DNA from: Epinephelus fuscoguttatus
Lineage: Eukaryota; Chordata; Actinopteri; Perciformes; Serranidae
Direction of reading: 5' to 3'
Assembly: GCF_011397635.1 (NCBI RefSeq)
Contig: NC_064759.1
Span: 15,086,428-15,150,427 of the forward strand
Length of the DNA: 64,000 bases
A program made the position numbers and the translations under genes. Below the pieces are notes generated by a model, which saw nothing but the letters and a program-made list of their open reading frames with translations, was not told where the DNA came from and ran no database searches. Below, piece by piece: positions 39,563 to 49,767 of the stretch. The number at the start of each line of letters is the position of its first letter. Positions within the stretch are counted from its first letter, which is position 1.

Positions 39563-41417
39563 GGCCACACAGGTGAAGAGGGAGGCGGGGGGGAGGCCGG
39601 AGAGAGAGAGAAAAAGGGGAGAAAGCCAGGCAAAGAGGAGGCAGGTGCTGCACGTGGGGATAGGATAAAGAAGGACAGAGTGTTCAACTACTGTCACAGA
39701 TGGAGCCGTGAGGGCAGCACAGATGTTTCGGGGTGGTTTAAAAGAGGTGATGAGCTGCCAGGTTTTAACAGAAAGCAAAAGATAAATATGATGTAACAGT
39801 AGGGACAGAAGATGACAAAACACAGCTGACAAAGCGATACTGTAAACTCAGCGTGATTAAAAGAGAGGAAGATAAAGGGAGCAGGAGGGGAGGGAGGTGG
39901 ATAAGATGCTCTGAGGTTGATACACGTGGGAAAGGACAGATGGAACGAAAAAATGAACAAGAGGGGATTTAGGTGGACGACCCCAGGAGAGATGCAAGGA
40001 CATAATGGTGTGCTGGCCAGACAGCTTTAATGTGATATCCTGCTATTGATCCGTGTGGCCATACATCCCCTGACCTCAGCAGTGGTGGACCAGTTTGTCT
40101 TCACTCAATGTGACAAAAATAAAATAAAAAGAATTTATCGTTAAAAGCTGAATATCTAAAGAGGAGATAGAGGACATCCTTAAACCCATCTGACAAGAAA
40201 GTGAAATTAAATGGTTGAATGAAACAGAGGCTAAAACCAGAGTGTCCATATGGTGACATCTAACATTGTTGGAGTCATAAACCCGCCTGAGGTCACATAC
40301 GTCCTCCAGCTGTGTTTACAAGGAGAGGTTATGGAAGAATAAGTGATGTGCTGCTAATATCTCCCTGCCTCCTGATGAACACACTCAGGCCCGACCCTCA
40401 TTACGAGCTCCACTGCTGGACCCTAAGTGGAAGAGAAGACGAGAAGAGGGGAGCACAAACAAGAGATTACTGTTTTTGATGAAATTATGGATAAACCACA
40501 GATCGAAATGAATTTTTTGCGAGTAATCCCTCATAATCTGCTTGTGTTAGGTGTGTTTTAGTGTGAAATGTGCTCTGACCATGACTGCTGTGTGTCTCTC
40601 ATGCAATATTTCAGCCGACAGCCCCTGAAACACAACAGGACAGCAGTTATACCAACAGAATTTGCATGGGAAGTGATTCATGTTGGTTTCTATTTGAATA
40701 ACAGACGGTTACAACTTTAGAAAATGGAAAGAATAAAAACCATTGCTTTGTGTTTTTCAACTGTTTTCTTTTTAAACTGCTCCTTGTTTTTGTACAGTTC
40801 ACTTATTGTTTATTTTTTACGTACTGACTTTATGTTTTCCTACTGATGCTTCCTGTTTGCATTATCCCTTTGCTGCTGTAATGTTCCCAATGTCCCCGCT
40901 GTAGGATGAATAAAAGATTATCTTATCATATTTACAAAAAATGATGCAAGGGCGAAATTCATGTAGCATATGTCACAACAGATCTCATACTTCCATTGTG
41001 TATATAAACTGGGGGCTACTGTTTTAAAAGTGTAAGGACAGTGTGAGTGTCACATTTCACATTTTAATTCACTGTGAATGTGAGCTCAGTGTGAGTGATA
41101 GTGACTGGGTTTCACTTTCTTCACATTTATCTTCCCAGCTGTATTTGACAGCTACAGAATTCAGGTCTTAATCATGTCTAACATCCAAAATCTTTTCAGG
41201 TAGACGTCTCTGAAGTGAGATCTTAGCAGTAAAGGGGTCCTGGACATGAAAAAGGTTCAAAGGAGAAGCACTGGATTAAAAACTAAGGCAGCCTTAATAC
41301 CTGCTTTATGTCATTTCTTAAATGTTAAAGACAACTATATATGTTTCTATAGGTTTCAAAAGACCTTTGAGACATAACTCTTGTAATCACCTGATATTAT
41401 CACCATTGCTTACAGTA

Positions 41418-41419
<2 letters not shown>

Positions 41420-41452
<33 letters not shown>
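41420..41452. repeat. (GT)n microsatellite
   Basis: About 16 uninterrupted TG/GT units in intergenic DNA. Confidence 0.93.
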
Positions 41453-41457
<5 letters not shown>

Positions 41458-42339
41458 AAATTTGCGAAAGTTTACAAGTTGGCTACACACTAATCCACAG
41501 AGTTTTTTCAGAGTCTGGTTATGCCCTGATGTTATCACCATTGTTAACTCCAACGTTAAGACAGTTTCTTCCTAAGTAAGAACGTCACTCTTCAGCCTCC
41601 AGTTAAAACATACTGAACACACAGTGCAGTGTGTGTGCGATATAAATTTGCAGAAAGTTTACAGCGTGAACAACTTGCATGCACACCAATCCACAGATTT
41701 TACTAGAATTACCACCACAGCATGAAGAAGAAGAAAAAAACAATATAACTCGAGAAAAGAAAACAGTAAATGAAGTTTCTGTTTTTCAGATGCTTTGGCA
41801 ATTTGTCTGTTTTGACAAATATCAAGTAGCTGATTGGCCACCTTCTGGGGACAAGCTGATATTAAGTTTATTTAGTTTCTATCCTGGAAGTGAAAATACT
41901 TCGGTGTACATCAGTCTGCCTCTTTGGCACAGGGATAGAAAATATACAGTCAAAGCTTACACACACGGTGCTTTTATGTCAGTTAAACGTATCATTATGA
42001 TGAATTGGAAATCAAATAAATCAAACTGTCCTTACAGAGGGAAAATGGTTCATGAATGAACTTAATCTATTTTATCTGTTATGTTTTGCTCGATTTTGTA
42101 TTTGTGTACAGTGTGTATGCTATATGTACTATGTCAGTGTGCTGTCCTCCGTCATATGTCAGTTCAGAACTATAAATAATAATTTATTTTTTTTTTAAAA
42201 GTGGCTGATTAGAAACCAGATACCATTTGCCTCATTTGTCTGAACTCATTAACAAAACATCTGAAAGGTGTACAATCAGTAAATCAGAAAGCTCAAATTA
42301 GGCTTAAACTTTAATAGCAATATATATTTTGGGGGCTGT

Positions 42340-43090
42340 AAGTCAATCATTTTCTTCATTTATTGTTTGGTCTATAGCTTTAAAAATTGTGGGGAAATTC
42401 ACATTAAAATTTCCCAGAGCCAAACGTCAAATCTTCACATTAATTATTTTATCTAAACATTAGTGCAAAACTAAAATCTGTTCAGTTTACCTTCATAAAT
42501 GACAAAGAAAAGCATCAGATTTTCACATTTGAGAGGCTGGAACCAGCAACTACTATGTGTCATGTAAAAAAAAATGAAACGATTTGTTTTTTGGTGATTG
42601 ACAAACCTGTAAGTTAATTATTTTCTCGTTTTATCATTTGGTCTTTAAGTCAGAAAATGGCAGAAAATCCATATTAATATTTTCCAGAGCCAAAGGTCAA
42701 CTCTTAAAAAAAAAAAAAAACATCAGTGCAAAACCCAAATGACAAAGAAAAGCATCAAATTTACCATGAGAAGCCAGAACCAGCAACTAAAATTTGTCAT
42801 GTGAAAAATGACTTAAACGATTTGTTTTCCATTGATTGACAAATCTCTAAGTTAATTTTCTCGATTCATCGTTTTGTCTTTAAGTCAGAAAATAGTGGAA
42901 AATCCACATTAAAATGTGCCAATGAGCCAAAAGTTAAATCCTCATCTTACTTGTTTTATCCGAGCATGACTGCAAATCAAAAATCAACTCAGTTTACTAT
43001 CATAATTGACAACAAAACTTGTGTTTTTCACGTAAAAAATGACTGAAACGATTAGTTCCCAGGTGATCGACTGATATCTTTAGCTCTAGT
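42340..43090. repeat. About three tandem copies of a 230-270 bp repeat unit
   Basis: Successive blocks repeat the same order: TTGGTCT...TAAGTCAGAAAAT, CCAGAGCCAAA.GTCAA, ATGACAAAGAAAAGCATCA, CAGAACCAGCAACTA, TGTCATGTGAAAAATGAC, AACGATTTGTTTT, GATTGACAAA. Copies start near 42340, 42608 and 42849, and the last is partial and diverged. The unit resembles a dispersed teleost repeat. Confidence 0.7.
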
Positions 43091-43841
43091 TATTTTAGAA
43101 TGATCAGTGACAGGTACCTACCAAAGGTCTTTTTCTTGTCCCCTGTAGTACTTCAGGTCAAACCAGTTGTGACTTCCTGCAGTCCTGTAACCCTACAGTC
43201 TCTCTGCCCTTAATCAAAAAGCTCCTTAAGAACTATTTGCTCCATCAGGGACAGATTCTCCATGTCACTGCCCTCTTCATCTTTCTCTGTCACCAGTATT
43301 CCTCCTCCGGGATGAGCATCAGTGACCCTTACCTCTCCGGCTGCACTCCTCCCTTTAATCCTGCTGGCCAATAGTCAGTCAGAGATGCAGGACTGCTGAT
43401 GGAGTGATGGAGCGACTGAGCGTCTGTCTCCACGCCACTCTACTCTCTTTTCTGTCTTTCTTGGGAATTTATGTCACAAACCCATCCTGAATCATGTAAT
43501 CCCTCTAAGTCCATCTGTTACTGTAGTGGCCCCTCTCTTCCTGTGTCTGTCCCTTTTTAGACTCTGCTCCTTTGTAACCTCCCAAACCTCCCTGTGCCAC
43601 CAGTCGAAGCTCCTCACCAGTTTAACTTTTAACCACATATTTAATTATAACACAACAAGAGCTGAATGAAACTGTGAACCAGTGTATCCATATAAATGGG
43701 CTTTTCCTTTTTCCTCCTCTAATCAGCACCAGCGCCGAGCAAAGCTAAATCCTGTGCCCACTAAGTGTTTATTTTTGGGTGCCAAATGTCACGTTTAAAA
43801 AAAATAAAAACAGTGTGACAAGCTTTCTATAGTCACAATAA

Positions 43842-43847
43842 TTTATT
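43842..43847 (-). terminator. atg12: Poly(A) signal of atg12
   Basis: AATAAA on the minus strand, 112 bases past the stop codon at 43959-43961. Position and match are ordinary for a 3' UTR end; other weaker candidates may exist. Confidence 0.5.
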
Positions 43848-43958
43848 TACAATATGTATGTACAGGAAACTGAAAAAAAGACATAAAAATGAAAAAACAA
43901 CAACATTGTGTGCATGTTTGGAGGATGAATTTAAGAAAGGGGGAGTTGTAGAAGCGGT

Positions 43959-46900
43959 TTAACCCCAGGCTTGAGATTTACAGTAATGAAGAACCAGCTT
44001 GTTATCACTGCCAAAACACTGAAAGAGAGAAGAAGAGACAGAAATGTAAATGTTAAATAAAGCAATATCACAAAAGAGTGACGTGACAGTATGATTCCAA
44101 TATGACCGTGTACAGAACTGATGTTAACTGTTACATTTCATTTGATATTGACCTGTTGAGCTGTGAGAGCTGATGTCTAGTGTGAATTCTGGACTTAGCC
44201 GTTTGTTACTTTAACCAGTGGTTTAGGATTTTGGTGTTTGAAACATGCAGCATTCCTCTTATTGCTCCCTCTGCTGGTCACAGCTCCACATGACACATTA
44301 ATGTTTCATAGGCTGGTTCTCTCAGGCCTGACAATTTTAAAGGCGACCACTCTTAGGGTGTTTTCACACTTGGTCCTGTTCAGCCCTCTAAGTGGACTCA
44401 GAGCTGTGACTCAGCGTTTTTTGCACATATGTGAACTCAGCCCCTCTGAAGTGAACTGTAATAGTTCGGTGAGTTCGGTTCGCTTCAAGTCTGCGGTGCG
44501 GTCCATTTAACCTGTGCACTGTGAACTCAAAGCGCTCCAGGTGTGCTTTGCTCGTTGACATTGTATTTAGCCCTCTAGATCACATGCTGTTGACCTGGTA
44601 TGCTTGGAAAAACAGACAAAACCATGTCAGCATGTAATGCTTGCAAGGACACAGGAAGAGAAGTCGTCTGGTCCACGGGAGATACTGCACGTCTCCAGAT
44701 GTGGCATGTAGAGTACATCAAACAGCAACAGTCTACAGCACAGAAACACTATGGTTCTCCTCCAATTTTAAGTTCATGTGAAAGCAAGAAGCTTCATAAT
44801 TGCACTGCAGTGCCATGTGACGTCACAATAATAACCAAAACTATATCAATACATATTATATATATAGTGTGATCAGAAAGTGGACTGAGGCCCCATCAGA
44901 GCTGAAGTGGACCACAAAGAGAACTGAGTCCCTTTACTGTTGGCCTACTTTTTGGTGCACTTTAAGAGGGCTGAGTTTAGTTAGTTTAAAAAGGACTAAA
45001 TGTGACTAAATGTGAAAACACCCGTAGAGTCCTGACAAAAACCAGGAAATGCGACCACATGACTCCAGTTCTAAAATCCTCACACTGACTCCCTGTCACT
45101 TAGAGAACTAATTTCAAAATCTTGCTGCTTGTGTATAAATCATTCTGTAGCTCAGCGCCCAAATATATCTCTGACATGCTTGTGACATATGAACCTTCTA
45201 GGACCCTGAGGACATCTGGGGCCGGCCTGTTGACTGTCCCAAGCGTCACAACAAAACATTGTGAAGCAGTGTTTTCTTATCATGCAGCACAAACCTGGAA
45301 TAACCTCCCAGATGATGTTAGACAAGCCTGACGCTGATCACTTTTAAGTCAAAGCTAAAAACATTATTTTTTTTTATACTGCCTATTCCACCGCAACCTT
45401 ATTTTAAAATGCAATTTTAAATCATTGCAAAATAATCTTTTTTATCTTTGCACCTCTTGTCTGGACTTTTGCTATTATAAATGTGTTTTTTTAACATTGT
45501 AAATCATTTAGTAATTAATTTTAGCTTATATCATAATTATACCTTATGTTGATATAAGACTTCAATTTCTGTGGTATGAAATGAAATCATTATGGTATGA
45601 AATCATTTCATGGTATGAAATCATTTTTAAATGCATTAAATTTAACTGTCCTTATTGTGTGAAACACTTTTTGTTCCTTATATGTCAAATTATTCCCTAA
45701 GGGGCTCAGATTCTCTTTATTGTGCCCTTTTTGTCCAAAGAAGTTATGTTTTTAGTCCTTTTGATTTGAATAAATTACTGTATTAAAGATCCGTCATCTT
45801 TTAATTCATCTAAAAACGTTCCATTTTCTCATCTTTAAACAGATTGCCAATGTTTTCAGTAATGCCAACACTCTTCCTCTCCCTATGTTGTTGTGTTTTT
45901 TTATTGTTGTGTCATATAACACTGTTAAATCGAGTGTTTGTGTGTACTTACATCAAAGAGGACTCCTACTTCTTGATCTGGTGAGGGGGCAAAGGACTGG
46001 TTTACATATATGAACTGAGGAAAAAAAGGAAGAAAAAGAAAGAAAAGAGAAACAGATATGTAGAGAGTTACAAAACTTTCCAAAGCTTCTGTCCAAGACA
46101 TGATTTTGTGAAGTGAACAAGCCACAAAACAAACTTTATTCTTACCAGCTGTTCACTGCCATCAAGCTTGAGGAAGCGAGAGATGAACTGCGACAGGGAC
46201 TGCACCGTCCTCCCCCTGTCCACTGCCCACTTCTTTGTTTTCATGATAGGAGTGTCTCCCACTGCCTTCAGCAGCACGTCAACTATAAAAATAAAAAACA
46301 TGAAAAGTGAAAGTGCTGCTGCTGCCACCAGGAGTGGTCCGGGCAAATCTCAATATGCATTGTTCAGGGGAATTTCTGGGGAAGTGTTGTTAAATGCAAT
46401 GAAACATATCCGCTATTCAACAGTAAGAAATCTGAAACTGTGATGACGCACTTCCAGTAAGGACTGAGACAAAATACTACAGAACCACATGTCATACAAG
46501 AAATGAGCAGTAGGCTTTTGCACAATAGGTTATTTTAGCCAACAGTTTGTGCAACACTTCCGTCTCTTAAATCACTTCAGATGTGTATTCAAGTAAGTCC
46601 TTTCCTGTTGGTACAACTGTAAACTACATTCTCCATGTGTACTCCTATGAAAAGCCGTTTATTTGTTGTAATTATAAGCATCAAGATTCACTGTTGGCAA
46701 ACACAGAAAACCTAGCTTTATTACGATAAACTTACATTGAACCTACATGTTTAAAGACTTCCTTTCATTATGTGTTATGGCACATTTTTTAAAATTAAAG
46801 TTTTTTGAGTGAAGCCTACACACTTTAAACATTCAGGGTATTAGATCCATTTGTTCACTTTATTCTTATAAGCTTAGAAATTATGAATGAATGAAAACAG

Positions 46901-49273
46901 GCTGTGAAAGCTTTGTATCCTCAGGAATTACCCAAATGACTAAAAATTTCCATCCTTGTTCCATCCTATGCTGCTCAGATCTCATGTGTGCAACATTATA
47001 CTCAAAGAACATTATTATGACCACAGACACAAAATGGCTGAATATACAAGCACAAGTTCTTTACATGTCATTTGCACAACAGCTGCAGTGGTGCAGTCGT
47101 TGGCAATTAAATTCTTGTTCTCAGGCTCAGTCCAAGAATGCTACTGCAAAAAAATGTATCAAAGGAAATCACCAAGTAAAAAAGGACAAATGAAGACATA
47201 AATATAAATTGTGCACTAGTTAAAATGTAGGAATAAGACATTATATGAGGCCCTTATACTAGTGTTACCTGGCGTGCTGATAAGTGCACCCTCTCTAATA
47301 ATCTGAGGTGTTAACTTGTGTATATGATTGATATTTATGAATTGTACCATGTAGAATATGTATCATGCACGTATATATTTTTGTGTACACACATCCACAA
47401 ATTTATGTATATAGTGTTCTGTCTCGATTGTTTTCCCTTTGTTTTGTCGTGTATCAGTTTGCTGTCAGTTTTTTGACTTGTGGTGTATTTTATTGGTTGT
47501 ATGTTATTTTTTATTATTGCTGTTGTTTATTTGTTTTGCTTGTTGTTGGTTTGTTTGAAAAACCAATAAAAGAAAATTATAAATAGGAATAAAATATATG
47601 TAAAATAAAATAAAACACGGTGGTGAACTGGTGTGCAGTGGTGATAAAATGAATCACCTATCAGCCAAAACATTAAAACCACTGACAGATGACATGAACA
47701 ATACTGACCATCTCGTCACAATGCCATGCTCTGCTGGGAAACCTTTGGTTCTGGCATTCATGTGGATGCCACTTGAAGCACATCTCTCATCCAAACATCG
47801 TAACCGCCAACGCCACAGTGCCAGACTCCACAGGACCTCTGGGGGTGTCCTGTGGAGTCTGGCACTGTGGCGTTGGCGTTGGTGGATCCTTTGACACCTG
47901 TCCTTTGTCCATGCCTTGACATGGACATGTCAGAGCCAAATCTAATCCAAGAAGGCCCCACTGTGGATCGGGGGTTCCTCTGGGGTGCTGACACTTCCCA
48001 CGAATACTCAGATTGGGATCTGGGGATTTTGGAGGCCAGGTCGATGCGTTGAGCTCTCTGTCACTTTCTTCGAATCATTCCTGAGCAGTTTTTGCAGTGA
48101 GGCATGGCGCACTGCTCTGCTTGGGGGGCCACTGCCATCAAGATGCATTGTCGCCATGTGGGGGGGTGTACTAGGTCCACAGGTGTGTTTGGGTGGGTGC
48201 TGCGTGTCAGGTGGCATCCACATGAATGCCAGGAGCCAAAAGTTTCCCAGCAGAACATTGCATTGTAACAAGATGATCAATGTTATTCACTTCACCTGCC
48301 AGTGGTTTTAATGTTTTGGCTGATCAGTGTATATGTATAGTGCCATGTGTGCAGGTCAGGCCAAGGCCATTTTAACTAGGATTTATTTTGTTACCATATA
48401 TCGGATGTTATGAACTAAGGGTAGTGTGTAGTCCTTGTTTATTTACTGGTATTCATGTATTTAATAACTGTGATATGATTACTATTACATTAAATATTAA
48501 GACAGATTAACAGATCAAAACAATACGTTTTGGGCAGGCTGTGTAATGATTATCATGTTGACCCTGATTTGAATTCAAGGGTTTCATCTCAGGGTTGTTA
48601 TTAACACGTATGAAGTACAGTATTGTCCAGTATTGTTTACTGTAATGACTCTGAAACAGAAAACCATCCTTGAATTAAATCTAACACGGCTAATAAGATA
48701 AGAACAAGAATAAAAGAGTATTTCAAACTCATGTCAATCTCCAAAACATGATTTTCACTAAACTGACAGTTTGACAGTTTTAAGCTAACCGAAGTTTGTT
48801 AGCTTAGCCTTTATAAAGTATTATCTACTAAATGTGCAGTTGCTATCGGCATTACCGTAACATATTTAATACAATATAAGACAAACATGCACTCTGAAAA
48901 AATATCTATCAAATAAGAGCAAAAAGATGCCATGTTGTCTTCATAAATATTAGCATTAGCTTTCAATCTTCCCCAAACCAGGCAGTGCCACATGAAAAAA
49001 ACTAAACGCTTATTGGCTGAACAGAAAAACGGAGCGTTCCTATTGGCCAAAATCTTAGTCAATCGTCGTCACGTCACAAACCCGGAATTGCTTCTTCTCG
49101 CACTATCAACATTCCTCGTAAACAGGTGATTGTTGTGCGCTAACTGACCAGGTTTTTTCGATATATTGCGCGTTCTTACTTTTCTTCTTATCATCGTTTG
49201 TCGCTGGGTCGTCTGACGGCGGCTGTGACTCCTCTTTTTGCGTTTCCGTTGGGGACTCTGCATTGTCAGACAT
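43959..49273 (-). CDS. atg12: ATG12, ubiquitin-like autophagy protein
   Basis: Four exons (49180-49273, 46146-46282, 45952-46014, 43959-44018) join in frame to 117 residues; human is 140, with the difference in the unstructured N-terminus. A short acidic N-terminal tail ([15 protein letters not shown]) is followed by the ubiquitin fold: [59 protein letters not shown]. The C-terminus is [10 protein letters not shown], with the terminal glycine exposed for conjugation. Known role: activated by ATG7 and ATG10 and attached to ATG5. The ATG12-ATG5 conjugate then acts as the E3 for LC3 lipidation in the cytosol at forming autophagosomes. The gene is divergent from isoc2 with only about 170 bp between them. 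Introns are large and transposon-bearing. Confidence 0.97.
44310..45370 (+). mobile_element. L2-like LINE fragment (ORF2 C-terminus), split by a MITE
   Basis: 45024-45370 encodes the typical C-terminus of L2-clade ORF2 ([54 protein letters not shown]). A short upstream piece (about 44310-44355) seems to continue it in register across the MITE at 44356-45023. It is 5'-truncated and carries at least one stop, in HWLPV (TGA where Trp is usual). It lies in atg12 intron 3. Confidence 0.8.
44356..45023. mobile_element. MITE inserted into the L2-like LINE
   Basis: A 668-bp insert with ends GGGTGTTTTCACACTTGG and, in reverse complement, GGGTGTTTTCACATTTAG. Flanked by TTA (44353-44355) and GTA (45024-45026), read as a TTA duplication with one change. 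This suggests PIF/Harbinger. Both ends also carry CAGCCCTCT-like blocks in inverted orientation. Confidence 0.75.
47655..48329. mobile_element. Long-TIR DNA element in atg12 intron 1
   Basis: Ends CACCTATCAGCCAAAACATT and, in reverse complement, CACTGATCAGCCAAAACATT. The inverted homology extends about 115 bp (AAAACCACTGACAG, ATGTTCTGCTGGGAAAC, GGCATTCATGTGGATGCCA). No intact reading frame. It contains a 30-bp perfect hairpin (47807-47876). A TA target is seen at the right end only (48330-48331); the left flank has diverged. Confidence 0.8.
47807..47876. repeat. Perfect 30-bp inverted repeat with 10-nt loop
   Basis: The arm 47807-47836 (begins CCAACGCCACAGTGCCAG) is exactly complementary to 47847-47876, with a loop at 47837-47846. 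It is located inside the DNA element 47655-48329. Confidence 0.95.
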
Positions 49274-49440
49274 CTTCAGGTGACCACTGTGGGTGAGCAG
49301 TACCCGCCCACCTCAGCTAGCATCGTGATTCGCTGCGAGTAGTGGCTGCTATTGGCTGACAGAAACGTCAATCACTAAGACGCGTAATTCTATTGGTGGA
49401 TGGGCTTCTGGAGAGTGGTGTTTTTCAAAGGAAGGCTGTT
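49274..49440. promoter_or_regulatory. Shared divergent promoter of atg12 and isoc2
   Basis: Only about 170 bp separate the atg12 start codon (minus) from the probable isoc2 first exon (plus). The interval contains ATTGG/CCAAT motifs near 49351 and 49391, and CpG-containing sequence continues into the atg12 5' exon. No TATA box is evident. Two more CCAAT-type motifs lie inside atg12 intron 1 near 49011 and 49042. Confidence 0.6.
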
Positions 49441-49767
49441 GAACTTGTCGGTCTTCTTAGCTACATGCTAGGTTAGTTATTGTTTTGACTTTTGAATAGA
49501 TATTTGTTAATAGCATAATTATTTTAACAAATTCAGATGTTGGTTGTCTTTCTGATTAATCTCGTGCAGTTTTGTGTTAAATAGTTAGTCATTCTTCCTC
49601 CTTTACTTGCAACTAAAATAGGTAACATTACATTTTCTGTTGGTTTCTGATTACACAGGTGGCGTCACATGGGACATTCTACTTTAATCTGACAGATAAA
49701 CTCTCTGCAGTCTAGCTGAACCTGTCACCTACTCCTGCTCCTTACTATCTGACCATCAGATCCCAAC

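Larger units (their letters stand above)
39963..43841. other. Gap between gsg1l2-like 5' region and the atg12 3' end
   Basis: No convincing coding exon. A minus-strand donor-like site near 43330-43336 (GTAAGGGTC) follows GC-rich sequence with a CCAAT motif (about 43369) and could be a distant noncoding exon of the gsg1l2-like gene; this is speculative. It contains a (GT)n run and a small tandem repeat array listed separately. Confidence 0.35.

Noticed and set aside
39563-39832. N-terminal extension of the gsg1l2-like protein from an upstream in-frame ATG
   Set aside because: Family members start with a short basic segment right before TM1, as MLERLSRR does; the extension has no counterpart.
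43120-43640. Possible exon with a donor-like site on the minus strand
   Set aside because: No reading frame with family resemblance; at most a noncoding exon, not supportable from sequence alone.
47631-48311. Cluster of overlapping frames on both strands
   Set aside because: They fall within the long-TIR DNA element and its perfect hairpin; no intact protein domain.
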